Assembly: GCF_030161895.1 (NCBI RefSeq)
Contig: NZ_BSVB01000001.1
Span: 1,798,001 to 1,862,000 of the forward strand
Direction: 5' to 3'
Length of the DNA: 64,000 nt
From: Pseudolysinimonas kribbensis
Lineage (GTDB): Bacteria > Actinomycetota > Actinomycetes > Actinomycetales > Microbacteriaceae
Part shown: piece by piece, positions 1 to 9,453 of the stretch
How the letters are laid out: every line of letters begins with the position of its first letter
Numbering within the stretch: position 1 is the first letter of the stretch
Notes under the pieces: generated by a model
Database searches by the model: none
What the model saw: the letters and a program-made list of their open reading frames with translations, nothing else
Told to the model about the DNA's origin: nothing
Position numbers and translations under genes: made by a program

Positions 1-258
1 CCACTGGATCTCCTGGTAGGTCGCCGCCGGGAGGCCGCTCTTCGGCTTGTAGGCCAGCGTGATCTTCTTGTCGGTCGGGTTGAACTTCGTTCCACCCCAC
101 GGCATGTTCCAGAACTTCAGCGGCTTGCTGCTGCCGCCTCCGCCTCCGCCGCCCGCGCCGCTGGGCGAGCACGCGGCGAGGATCGCCGCAACGCTCACAC
201 CACCGGCGACGCCGAAGAATCCGCGTCGGGTGAAACTCGCACCGTTCTGTGATGGCAT
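1..258 (-). CDS. ABC transporter extracellular solute-binding lipoprotein, N-terminal part (runs off window)
   Basis: The first 86 residues of a secreted binding protein are visible; the gene continues beyond base 1. The N-terminus carries a twin Arg (TRRGFF, about residues 10-15), a hydrophobic stretch and the lipobox LAAC at about residues 29-32, followed by a Gly/Ser-rich linker. This is the layout of a lipid-anchored binding protein of a carbohydrate ABC importer. ATG at 258 follows an AAAGAGG ribosome site at a normal distance. The ligand cannot be told from this fragment. It is transcribed away from clpB, so the 259-519 region must hold divergent promoters. Confidence 0.8.
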   Translation of the reverse strand, partial: MPSQNGASFTRRGFFGVAGGVSVAAILAACSPSGAGGGGGGGSSKPLKFWNMPWGGTKFNPTDKKITLAYKPKSGLPAATYQEIQW

Positions 259-399
259 CGTCGCCTCTTTCTGATCTTGGTGGACCGCGTCCAGGGCGGC
301 CCTCTCTGCATTGAGGGATCAGCCGGCGCCCTGGTCGGGTGCCGGGTCTTCTTAGTAGACCAGTCAACCGGGAGCCGGTCAACGACAAATTCGGACAAA

Positions 400-417
400 T
401 CGCGAAAACTTTCGCGA
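400..417. promoter_or_regulatory. 18-bp near-perfect palindrome, candidate operator
   Basis: TCGCGAAA and TTTCGCGA are perfect inverted arms separated by only two bases. The site lies in the 261-bp divergent region between the binding-protein gene and clpB. Two direct GTCAAC copies occur just upstream, at 363-368 and 378-383. The symmetry suits a dimeric repressor such as LacI or GntR controlling the importer, but no cognate regulator is visible on this side. Confidence 0.4.
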
Positions 418-470
418 TCGGCGCGGGCGGTCGCCGCCGCCAGTGGCGGAATATAGCCGCGATCGGTAAA

Positions 471-491
471 CTTGAGTCAAACAGACTCAGT
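471..491 (+). promoter_or_regulatory. HAIR-like HspR operator upstream of clpB
   Basis: CTTGAGT, seven bases, then ACTCAGT. The HspR-associated inverted repeat consensus is CTTGAGT-N7-ACTCAAG, so the left arm and spacing match exactly and the right arm matches 5 of 7. HspR represses clpB and dnaK in other actinobacteria. Its position just before the ribosome site of clpB supports real control here and argues against the upstream TTG at 472 being the start. Confidence 0.7.
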
Positions 492-519
492 TTTTGACGA
501 CGTCGCGCAAGGAGACGAT

Positions 520-2675
520 GTGGCCAACATGCAGGGCGCGCCCTCCAGCCAGGAGGACCAGAAGAGCGCCCTCGAGCAGTACGGCGTGAATCTCACCGAG
601 ATCGCCAAGAGCGGCAAGCTCGACCCGGTGATCGGGCGGGATGCCGAGATCCGCCGGATCAGTCAGGTGCTGACCCGGCGCACCAAGAACAACCCCGTGC
701 TCATCGGCGAGCCCGGCGTCGGCAAGACCGCCGTCGTCGAGGGCTCGCGCAGCGCATCGTCGCGGGCGACGTCGCGGACTCCCTCAAGGACAAGCAGCTC
801 GTGTCGCTCGACCTCGCGGCCCTCGTGGCCGGCGCGAAGTACCGCGGAGAGTTCGAGGAGCGGCTGAAGGCCGTGCTGAAGGAGATCGACGAGTCCGACG
901 GCCAGATCATCACCTTCATCGACGAGCTGCACACGCTCATGGGTGCCGGCGGCGGCGAGGGCTCGGTCGCGGCCGCGAACATGCTGAAGCCGATGCTCGC
1001 CCGAGGCGAGCTGCGGCTCATCGGTGCGACGACGCTCAACGAATACCGCGAGTACATCGAGAAGGACGCCGCCCTCGAGCGCCGCTTCCAGCAGGTGTAC
1101 GTGGGCGAGCCGAGCGTGGAGGACACGATCGCGATCCTGCGCGGGCTCAAGGAGCGATACGAGGCGCACCACAAGGTGACGATCGCCGACAGCGCCCTCG
1201 TCGCGGCGGCGTCCCTCTCCAACCGCTACATCACCGCTCGGCAGCTGCCCGACAAGGCGATCGACCTCATCGACGAGGCCGCGTCGCGGCTCAAGATGGA
1301 GATCGACTCGAGCCCCGTCGAGATCGACGAGCTCAAGCGCGCCGTCGACCGGCTGAAGATCGAGGAGCTCGCGCTCAAGAAGGAGAAGGACGACGCGTCG
1401 AAGGCGCGGCTCGAGAAGCTGCGCGACGACCTGCGCACGATGGAGGCGGAGCTCGGCGTGCTGCAGGGCCGCTGGGCCGCGGAGAAGGCCGGCCTGCATT
1501 CCGTCGGCGACCTGAAGACGCAGCTGAACGACGCGCGCATCCAGCTCGACCGGGCGATGCGCGAGGGCGACTACCAGACGGCGTCGAAGCTCAACTACGA
1601 GACCATCCCCGGCATCGAGCACAAGCTCGGCGAGGCGGAGCAGGTCGAGCAGCAGGGTCCGCGGATGGTCAACGACCAGGTGACCGACGAGGACATCGCC
1701 TCGGTCGTCGCCGCCTGGACCGGCATCCCCGTCGACAAGCTGCGCCAGGGCGAGCAGGAGAAGCTGCTGCACCTCGAGCAGGAGCTCGGCAAGCGGCTCA
1801 TCGGGCAGAAGGACGCCGTCCGCGCCGTCTCCGAGGCCGTGCGCCGTACGCGCGCCGGCATCTCGGATCCCGACCGGCCGACCGGCTCGTTCCTGTTCCT
1901 CGGGCCGACCGGCGTCGGCAAGACCGAGCTCGCGAAGGCGCTCGCCGAGTACCTGTTCGATGACGAGAAGGCGCTCGTGCGCATCGACATGTCGGAGTAC
2001 GGCGAGAAGTTCTCCGTCTCGCGGCTCGTCGGGGCCCCTCCCGGATATATCGGATACGAGCAGGGCGGGCAGCTCACGGAGGCCGTGCGCCGGCGCCCGT
2101 ACTCGGTGATCCTGCTCGACGAGGTCGAGAAGGCGCACCCCGAGGTGTTCGACATCCTGCTGCAGGTGCTCGACGACGGCCGGCTGACGGATGGTCAGGG
2201 CCGCACCGTCGACTTCCGCAACACGATCCTGATCCTGACCTCCAACCTCGGCAGCCAGATCCTCGTCGACCCGTCGATGCCGTGGCAGCAGAAGCAGGAG
2301 GCCGTGCAGGACCTGGTGCGTCAGGCCTTCAAGCCCGAGTTCGTGAACCGGCTGGACGACATCGTCGTGTTCGCTCCGCTCACCCACGACGACCTCGGTC
2401 AGATCGTCTCGCTGTACGTCGACCGGCTCGAGCGCCGGCTCGCCGAGCGCCGGCTGCAGCTGGCGGTCACCCCCGAGGCGCGCGCCTGGCTGGCCGAGCG
2501 CGGCTACGACCCGATCTACGGGGCGCGGCCGCTGCGCCGGCTCATGCAGCACGAGATCGACGACCGCCTCGCGAAGGCCCTGCTCGAGGGCGTCATCCGT
2601 GACGGCGACACCGTGCGGGTCGACCTCGAGGCCGACGGTCTCGCGGTGTCAAGGTTCGAGGCCGCCGCGGTCTGA
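520..2675 (+). CDS. clpB: ATP-dependent disaggregase ClpB lacking the N-domain (one apparent frameshift)
   Basis: Hsp100 chaperone that pulls proteins out of aggregates, normally with DnaK. After restoring one base the product is about 718 residues. It has NBD1 with Walker A GEPGVGKT (about 63-70) and Walker B FIDELH, a charged coiled-coil middle domain, then NBD2 with [16 protein letters not shown] and LLDEVEKAH. The usual N-terminal Clp-N repeats (about 145 residues) are absent and no upstream DNA encodes them. GTG at 520 is preferred because AAGGAG lies at 509-514. At about 741-745 a C is missing from what should read GGGCCTC, which splits the frame. No ClpP-binding loop was noted, so ClpB is favoured over ClpC. 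Confidence 0.88.
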
Positions 2676-2680
2676 CCGGC

Positions 2681-2713
2681 GCATGCGATCGTGCATGCTA
2701 TTTTGTATGCATG
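2681..2713 (+). promoter_or_regulatory. vapBC promoter with repeated GCATGC operator
   Basis: GCATGC occurs at 2681-2686 and 2693-2698, six bases apart, and a third GCATGG copy spans the start codon. A TATTTT -10-type box at 2699-2704 sits six bases before the antitoxin ATG, so the transcript is probably leaderless. Repeated palindromes around the core promoter fit autorepression by the antitoxin or the VapBC complex. Confidence 0.55.
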
Positions 2714-2994
2714 GTGGCCATCCAGGTGCGGGACGTCCCCGACGACGTGCGCGAGGCGCTGGTCGGCGAGGCACGGCGGCGGGGGTCTCGTTGCAGGTGC
2801 TCCTGCAAGACGTGCTCGCACACGAGGCGAAGATGGCGCGCAATCGTGCCTGGTTGGCCGAGATGCGGAAGGGTCCCATCGCACGGATCGACTCGTCCGC
2901 TGAGAGCACGGTCGGCCTGATCCACCGCCTGCGCGACGAGCGGACGCAGCAGATCCTGGATGCGGTCTTCCCGCCGCCGAATGAGACGGCATGA
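2711..2994 (+). CDS. VapB/FitA-type antitoxin (one apparent frameshift)
   Basis: Small ribbon-helix-helix antitoxin of a type II toxin-antitoxin pair. The N-terminus MVAIQVRDVPDD and the following RRRGVSLQVLLQDVLAHEA region are typical of FitA/VapB proteins, with DNA binding at the front and toxin neutralisation at the back. One G is missing in the run 2781-2785; restoring it joins both halves into about 94 residues. The stop overlaps the toxin ATG (ATGA), which couples their translation. Only the family, not the exact subtype, can be assigned. Confidence 0.75.
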
Positions 2995-3392
2995 CCGTCG
3001 CGGTCGATGCGTCGGCGGTCGTCGAGATCCTGGCCGGCGATGACGACCGGCGCCGGGCCGCGATCCTGGGTGCGGCTGGCAGCGACCCGCACTGGGTCGT
3101 TCCCGAGCACTTCCTGCTCGAGGTGATCAGCGCCCTCCGCGGGCGACTGCTCGGACATCACATCGACCGAGCGCAGTTCGCATCGGCGGTCGTGGCACTG
3201 CGGGAGTTCGAGTTCGACGTCTGGCCGACCGCCGGTCTCCTTCCGCGCATCGTCGAACTCACCGACGACGCGGCTCCGTACGACGCCGCGTACCTCGCGG
3301 TGGCCGAGGAACTCGGATGTCCACTCGTGACGGCCGACGGAAAGCTGGCCCGTGTGCCCGGCATCACCTGCCGCGTCGTCGGCTGGGAGTAG
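2991..3392 (+). CDS. PIN-domain ribonuclease toxin, VapC type
   Basis: 133-residue PIN-domain protein, the usual VapC length. Conserved acidic positions are visible: the N-terminal VDASAVVEIL (first Asp), the Glu of FLLEVISAL, and the C-terminal PYDAAYLAVAEEL...LVTADGKLA with the remaining Asp residues that hold Mg2+. VapC toxins cleave RNA, often tRNA, when not bound by antitoxin. Its ATG overlaps the antitoxin stop. The reading frame is intact although the antitoxin frame appears broken, which itself suggests the antitoxin break is a sequence error. Confidence 0.85.
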   Translation: MTVAVDASAVVEILAGDDDRRRAAILGAAGSDPHWVVPEHFLLEVISALRGRLLGHHIDRAQFASAVVALREFEFDVWPTAGLLPRIVELTDDAAPYDAAYLAVAEELGCPLVTADGKLARVPGITCRVVGWE

Positions 3393-3953
3393 CGCGCGGA
3401 TCAGACGGCTCGTCCGCCGGTCTGCACGAGCCCAGGTCGAGGCGCCGCGTCGCGGGCGTCGTGCCAGCGGGGCCGCGCCGCAGGCTCTGGCGCCGGTCTC
3501 CGGGAGCTGAGCGACCCGACCCCCGCCTGGATCACCGGAATCCGTGCTCGTCGCGCGGCGCGCGACCCACGGTTTCTGGCGTGCAGACGCGGAGACGTCC
3601 CGGGGAGACGCCCGAGATGACGCACGTGTGCGCGGTTGGGCGTTTTCGGAGGCCGCCGGGCCGAGAAAAGTGCGACAAGCGCCCGATCCCGCGCGAAAGC
3701 CCTCATCGAGTCAGCGAAACGCTCATACGGCATGAGCAATTGATCAGTCTTGCCCCCGCGGCGATTCGGCCGGTCGTAGTGTGACAAATCCTGTGGCATC
3801 GAGGCCAGGTGGGTCGATGCCGGTTCCGAGCGAACCGCCGAGCCGACCAGATGGGGGACCTTCCCGTGGCCTTCGATCATCCCCTCCGGATCGCGGCGCG
3901 TCTCCGTCCATGAGAGGCAGTCCGCTCCGCAGGCTCCGCTTCGTGGATCGGGC
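3393..3953. other. 561-bp stretch without a recognisable gene; holds an inverted repeat
   Basis: No open frame here resembles a known protein. At 3721-3737 there is an inverted repeat GCTCAT-N5-ATGAGC followed by AATTGATCAG, placed about 220 bp before the dehydrogenase gene, and it may be an operator of the sugar island. A short frame 3781-3966 ends in a GTGA overlap with the next gene; it could be a leader peptide or chance. Confidence 0.4.
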
Positions 3954-3962
3954 GTGGTCCCG

Positions 3963-5058
3963 GTGAACACGTATCGCGTGGCGATCGTCGGCACCGGCGA
4001 GATCGCATCCGAGCACGCGGCGGCTCTCCGGCGGCTGAGCGACCGCGCACGCCTGGTCGGGGCCGTCGATGTCGACGAGGCACGCGTCGCGGAGTTCGCG
4101 CGCCGGTGGGACGTGCCGAGTTCGTTCGAGGCCCTCACCCGCCTGCTCGCGTCCGAGACGCTCGACGTGGTCCACATCTGCACGCCGCCCTCGACCCACG
4201 TGCCCCTCGCGCTCGAATGCCTGAGTGCCGGGGTCGTCCCCCTGCTCGAGAAGCCGCCGGCTCTCTCGCTCGAGCAGTTGGATGCCCTCCTCGACGCCGA
4301 GCGGCGGTCCGGGGTGCCCGTCGCGGTGGTGTTCCAGCATCGCTTCGGCGGTGTTCCGGTTCGTCTGCGTGAGGCGCCCACGAGAGCCGCCCTGGGTCGG
4401 CCTCTCGTCGCGACGTGCAACACGCTCTGGTTCCGCGACGACGAGTACTACGCCACTCCGTGGCGAGGCAGCTGGGCGAGCGAGGGAGGCGGTCCGACGA
4501 TGGGCCACGGCATCCACCAGTTCGACCTCCTCCTGTCGATCCTCGGGGACTGGCAGCTCGTGACGGCCCTGGCAGGACGCCAGTCGCGGCCGACCGAGAC
4601 CGAGGACGTCTCCGCGGCGGTGGTGCGCTTCGCGAACGGCGCGATCGCGACGATCCTCAACTCGCTCGTGTCGATCCGGGAGACGAGCTACCTGCGCATC
4701 GACTACGAGAACGCGACGGTCGAGCTCGAGCATCTGTACGGGTACACCGACGCCGACTGGAGGGTGACGGGCCTCGATGGGCGCGCGCTGCCCGCGTTGA
4801 CGGCGAGCCGGGAGGGCGCCGAGACCTCGAGCCACGTGAGCCAGCTGCGAGCGGTGCTCGACGCTCTCGATCGGGGCGACGCACCCCCGTCACCCTCGCC
4901 GACTCCCGCCGGTCGCTCGAGCTGGCGGCAGCGATCTACGCATCCGCGTTCGGCGGCGGGGCGATTCGCCCCGGCGACATCGCGGCGGGCACCCCTTCTA
5001 CTCGAGCATGCAGGGCACGGGTGCCCCGTGGCTCGATGCAGGTCGACAGGATGGCTGA
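3963..5058 (+). CDS. Gfo/Idh/MocA-family NAD(P)-dependent sugar dehydrogenase (two apparent frameshifts)
   Basis: The Rossmann domain starts with VAIVGTGEIASEHA, followed by the family signature region HICTPPSTHVPLALECLSAG and the EKPPALS motif whose Lys is catalytic. Later GHGIHQFDLLL supplies the conserved His/Asp region. These enzymes oxidise or reduce sugars, inositols or their acids using NAD(P). A missing C in 4884-4888 and another in 4992-4995 break the frame; restored, the C-terminus ends as FYSSMQGTGAPW, typical of the family, giving about 365 residues. GTG at 3963 or 3954 could start it. It is first of a plus-strand run and its stop overlaps the next gene. Substrate unknown. Confidence 0.8.
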
Positions 5059-5920
5059 GGTCACGTCGGGCGAGACCATCCGGCCCCTGCAGGAGGCGGA
5101 CCTCGAACGGCTGGAGGAGCTGAGCGGCCAGGTCGGGTTCAATCAGACACGTGCCGACTGGAAGCGACTGCTCCGGCTGGCGCCGGACGGCTGCTTCGCC
5201 GCCACACGGGGAGGTCGCGTCGTGGCCACCACCACCACGACCGCGTATGCCGGGCGACTGGCCTGGGTCGGGATGGTCGTCGTCGACGAGTCGTTCCGTC
5301 GTCTCGGAATCGGAAGCCGTCTCGTCGAACACGCCCTGAACCATCTCGACTCGGCCCACGGCATCCGGAACGTGGCTCTCGACGCCACCGTGCTGGGCAA
5401 GCAGGTCTACGACCGATACGGCTTCGTCGAGCAATACCAGGTGCATCGCCTGCACGGGGAGGCGAGTGCGGTGGATGCGACGACCCTGGTGGGGGTGCGA
5501 CCGATGTCGCCGACGGATCTGCCAGCCGTGACGGCCATGGAGAGTGCGGCGCTGGGCGTGCCGCGTGCCACCCTGCTCGAGGACCTGTGCCGCACGTTCC
5601 CCGAGGGGTGCTCTGTCGTCGAAGACGAGGGCCGGCTGATCGCGTGGTCCTTCCGTCGACCCGGAGCACGGCGCTGGCATATCGGCCCCGTCGGAGCCCG
5701 CGATCAACGGGCCGCCGATCTCGCCTTCCAGGCCGCGATCTCTCCCATCCCGGGCGCACCGATCGAGCTCGATGTGCCGGAGGGTCCGAGGCGCGCGCAT
5801 CTCGCGAAACGATTCGCGCTGACGACCGCCCGCTCATTCGCCCGCATGGTACGCGGGCCGTCGCTGCCCGACCCCGACGGGGGCACTGGATACGCCACCG
5901 TCGCTCCCGAGCTGGGCTAG
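5051..5920 (+). CDS. GNAT-family N-acetyltransferase, two-domain type
   Basis: 289 residues. The N-terminal GNAT domain contains WVGMVVVDESFRRLGIGSRLV, the acetyl-CoA-binding strand and R-x-x-G-I-G loop, followed by VALDATVLGKQVYDRYGF. A second, degenerate GNAT-like half follows (about 150-289). ATG at 5051 overlaps the end of the dehydrogenase gene by eight bases, so the two are probably co-translated. GNAT proteins transfer acetyl groups to amines; an amino sugar or amino acid from the surrounding pathway is a possible acceptor, but nothing in the sequence identifies it. Confidence 0.8.
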   Translation: MAEVTSGETIRPLQEADLERLEELSGQVGFNQTRADWKRLLRLAPDGCFAATRGGRVVATTTTTAYAGRLAWVGMVVVDESFRRLGIGSRLVEHALNHLDSAHGIRNVALDATVLGKQVYDRYGFVEQYQVHRLHGEASAVDATTLVGVRPMSPTDLPAVTAMESAALGVPRATLLEDLCRTFPEGCSVVEDEGRLIAWSFRRPGARRWHIGPVGARDQRAADLAFQAAISPIPGAPIELDVPEGPRRAHLAKRFALTTARSFARMVRGPSLPDPDGGTGYATVAPELG

Positions 5921-5962
5921 CGATTCCCGTCCGACCCCACCCTGTCAGTGAAGGAGAATCCC

Positions 5963-6993
5963 TTGCTCAGCCACCCTGCCGACGAGGAACAGCTGGACCG
6001 CCTGCTCGGCGTCCCCTCACCCGGGCTCGTGTCCGACATGTCGAGGCTCAGCGGGGATCTCGTGATCCTCGGAGCCGGCGGCAAGATGGGACCGAGCCTG
6101 TGCCTCGCCGCCCGCAACGCACTCGACACCGCCGGCAGCACGGATGCCCGTGTCATCGCGGTCTCCCGCTGGAGCGACCAAGGCCTCGCCGACCGGCTGG
6201 AGGCGGGGGCGTCGAAGTCGTCCGCGCCGAACTGAGTCCGGATGCCGACCTCTCGGGATTGCCGGAGGCCGAGAACGTCGTGTACATGGTCGGTGCCAAG
6301 TTCGGCAGCGACGCGAATCCGAGCGGAGCGTGGATGACCAACTGCGTGCTTCCGTCGGTGGTCGCACGCCGCTATCGCGCCTCCAGGCTCGCCGCGTTCT
6401 CGACCGGGAACGTCTACCCGTTCACGCCCGTCACCGGTCTCGGATCCACGGAGGACTCACCGACCGCGCCCGTCGGCGAGTACGCGATGAGCTGCCTCGG
6501 ACGGGAGCGGGTCATCCAGGCGGCCTCGCTGAGCGGCGGCCTCCGCGCGTCCATCATCCGGCTAAACTACGCGGTCGAGCCGCGCTACGGAGTGCTGTGC
6601 GACATCGCGCAACGCGTCCTCGCCGGTTCCCCCGTCGATCTCTCCGTGGGCTTCGTCAACGTCGTCGCGCAGCGGTACGCGAACGAGGTCGCTCTGAGAT
6701 CGCTCCTGCTCGCCGACAGCCCGCCGCGCATCATCAATCTGGCCGGCCCCGAGATCCTCTCCGTCCGTGCGATCGCCCTTCGATTCGGCGAGCTGCTCGA
6801 CCGCGAGGTCGTGTTCTCCGGACAGGAGGGCGAGACCGCCCTGCTCTCGAACGCCGCCACGTGCCACTCGCTGTTCGGCTACCCCGACCTCGCGGCGGGC
6901 GCGCTGATCGAGATGCAGGCCGATTGGCTTCTCGCCGGCGGCCGGGTGCTCGGCAAGCCGACGAAGTTCGAGCGCAATGACGGGAGGTTCTGA
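5963..6993 (+). CDS. NAD-dependent epimerase/dehydratase-family protein (one apparent frameshift)
   Basis: An extended short-chain reductase fold with a leading 30-residue segment, then DLVILGAGGKMGPSL as the nucleotide-binding loop, and later FSTGNVYPF and EYAMSCLGRERV regions in place of the usual S-Y-x3-K triad. The classical YxxxK is not evident, so catalysis may differ. TTG at 5963 is chosen because AAGGAG sits at 5951-5956. One G is missing in 6205-6209; restored length is about 344. The stop is followed within two bases by the next start. It probably acts on an oxidised sugar made by the upstream dehydrogenase (inference). Confidence 0.72.
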
Positions 6994-6994
6994 C

Positions 6995-8055
6995 GTGACG
7001 GGATCCGGCTCCAGGAGCGCGGCATCGGAGGCGCTGGCACGGGGCACCGTGATCCCGGCGCACCCCTCGCCATCACCGAGGACAAGGCTCTCGACGAGCG
7101 GCGGCAGCGGGCCCTGACGCGGTACTACATCGACGCCGGCGCCGGGGGCGTCGCGGTCGGGGTGCACACGACGCAGTTCGCCATCCGGGATCCCCGTTTC
7201 GGCCTGTACGAGCCCGTGCTGCGGTGCGCCGCCGACACGGTGGCGGAGTTCTCGCCCGGCGATGCCTTCGTGAAGATCGCCGGAGTCTCCGGAGCGATCG
7301 ACCAGGCCGTCGCAGAAGCCGAGGTCGCGGCGGACCTCGGGTACGACGCGGTCCTGCTCTCGCCCAACGCGACCACGTCGCTGAGCGAGGAGGATCTCGT
7401 GCGACGGACGCGGGCGGTCGGGGGCGTGCTTCCGGTCATCGCCTTCTACCTGCAACCGGCCGTCGGCGGACGACGCTTCTCGGAGGAGTACTGGACGCGC
7501 ACCGCCGACATCGAATCCGTCGTCGCCGTCAAGCTGGCGCCCTTCAGCCGCTACCGCACGCTGGAGGCGGTGCGCGGCATCGTCCGATCCGGGCGCGGGG
7601 CCGACGTCGCGTTGTACACGGGCAACGACGACACCATCGTCAACGACCTGGTGACGGATTTCCACGTGGGCGCGGCGGGCGAGACGCGCCGGTTCGTGGG
7701 CGGCCTGCTGGGGCAGTGGGCGGTCGGAACCCGCGCCGCCGTCGAGCTGTTCGCGACCATCCGGAGCGCGTCGACCGGAGACGACGAGGCGCTGCGTCGT
7801 GCCATCGCACGGGGCTCGGATGTGACCGACGCCAACAGTGCTCTCTTCGACACCGCCCACGACTTCGCCGGCAGCATCGCGGGGATCAACGAACACCTTC
7901 GTCGGCAGGGCCTGCTGGCCGGGAACTGGTGCCTCGAGGAGGCGGAGGTGCTCTCGCCCGGTCAGGCGGAGGAGCTGAGCCGCGTCCGGAGCGCGTATCC
8001 GTGGCTCACCGACGACGCCTTCGTCGCCGAGAACCTCGATCGGTGGCTCGGGTGA
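6995..8055 (+). CDS. Dihydrodipicolinate synthase-family lyase/aldolase (one apparent frameshift)
   Basis: TIM-barrel protein of the DHDPS/N-acetylneuraminate lyase superfamily, about 354 residues after restoring one C in 7063-7066. The Schiff-base lysine is probably in the VVAVKLAPFSRYRT strand (about residue 180). The GTTGE motif of true lysine-pathway DapA is missing, so a sugar-acid aldolase or dehydratase role is more likely than lysine synthesis. GTG at 6995 has GGAGG at 6983-6987. It would cleave or dehydrate a keto-deoxy sugar acid, releasing pyruvate or a semialdehyde; the aldehyde dehydrogenase at 13844 could then act (inference). Confidence 0.75.
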
Positions 8056-8074
8056 ACGCGGCGATGGCACGTCG

Positions 8075-9435
8075 ATGAGCCTCAGCACGCTGGACGTCTT
8101 CTCCATCGGCATCGGGCCGTCGTCGTCGCACACGGTGGGCCCGATGCGGGCCGCGAAGGCCTTCGTGACCGAGCTTGCGCGCGGCCCGGGCCTCGGCGAG
8201 ATCCGCCGCGTGCACGTGGAGCTCTTCGGGTCCCTGGCCGCGACCGGTCGTGGCCACGGCACGGATCGGGCCGTCGTTCTGGGACTCGAGGGCGATGATC
8301 CCGAGACCGTCGACACCGGGGCGACGGAAGACCGGTTCCACCGGCTGACCGTGCGACGATGCGTGACGCTCCTCGGCACCCATCCGATCGAGTTCGACCC
8401 CGATCGCGACATCACCTTCCGTCGATCGGTCGAGCTGCCCGGACACCCGAACGCGCTGACCTTCACCGCGCACGGTCACGACGGGGCGGTCATCCGATCG
8501 GACACCTACTACTCGATCGGCGGCGGATTCGTGTCGCGCGGCCCCGGTGAGGACCCGGAGGACGGAGCGCCTGTTCCGCATGAGTTCTCGACTGCGAACG
8601 AGCTCCTCTCGATCTGTCGTGAGACGGGGCTGAGCATCAGCGGGGTCATGCTCGAGAACGAGCTGGCGATGCGGAGCGAGACACAGGTACGTGAGGGCAT
8701 CGCTCGTGTCTGGCAGGCCATGCGCCAGTGCGTGATCCGTGGGTGCGAGAGCGGGGAGGCGGTGCTCCCCGGGCGGCTGCGGGTCCCCCGCCGGGCTCCG
8801 GCGCTGTGGTCGACCCTCAGCGAGCGTGGCGACCGGGGGAGGCACGACGCCGGAGAGTGGGTCGCCCTCTTCGCCCTGGCCGTCAACGAGGAGAACGCCG
8901 CGGGGGCCGCGTGGTCACGGCGCCGACCAACGGTGCCGCGGGCATCGTGCCGGCCGTACTCCATTACTACGTGAAGTTCGTTCCGGGCGCGACGGAGGAG
9001 GGCGTCTTCAGGTTCTTCCTGACCGCTGCGGCCATCGCCAGCCTCTTCAAGAGGAATGCGTCGATCTCGGGCGCTGAGGTGGGATGTCAGGGAGAGATCG
9101 GATCCGCGTGCTCGATGGCCGCAGCGGCGCTGTGCGAGGCCCTCGGGGGTGCGCCCGAGCAGGTTGAGAACGCCGCCGAGATCGGCATCGAGCACCACCT
9201 CGGGCTGACCTGCGATCCCGTCGGCGGACTCGTCCAGATTCCGTGCATCGAGCGGAACGCGATCGCCGGCAACACCGCGATCACGGCGGCCGGCCTCGCG
9301 CTGCACGGCGACGGCTCGCACAAGGTCTCGTTGGACGCCGCGATCCTGACGATGCGTCTCACCGGCGCCGACATGAAGGACGCCTACAAGGAGACGTCGC
9401 GCGGAGGCCTGGCGGTCAATGTCGTCGAATGCTGA
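8075..9435 (+). CDS. sdaA: L-serine ammonia-lyase, iron-sulfur type, single chain (one apparent frameshift)
   Basis: Converts L-serine to pyruvate and ammonia. The N-terminal beta domain opens with [13 protein letters not shown], the family hallmark; the C-terminal alpha domain has [30 protein letters not shown] and [19 protein letters not shown], containing the cysteines for a 4Fe-4S cluster. Length is about 453 residues after restoring a G in 8902-8906. ATG 8075 lies 19 bases after the lyase gene. Its presence in a sugar cluster is unusual: either serine is a product of the pathway or the protein dehydrates a related beta-hydroxy acid. Confidence 0.88.
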
Positions 9436-9453
9436 CCGGAGCGGGAGACGCCG

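Noticed and set aside
472-519. TTG 472 as the clpB start
   Set aside because: It lies inside the HAIR-like operator and has no ribosome site; GTG 520 has AAGGAG at the right spacing.
663-2552. A 629-codon open frame antisense to clpB
   Set aside because: It mirrors the codon pattern of clpB, is Arg/Leu/Asp-rich without motifs, and clpB is certain on the plus strand.
3401-3784. Possible broken gene downstream of vapC
   Set aside because: Frames on both strands give Arg/Pro-rich text without similarity to any family I recognise.
4415-5920. Apparent fusion of the dehydrogenase C-terminus with the GNAT enzyme
   Set aside because: The continuous frame arises from a missing base; restoring runs 4884-4888 and 4992-4995 gives two normal overlapping genes.
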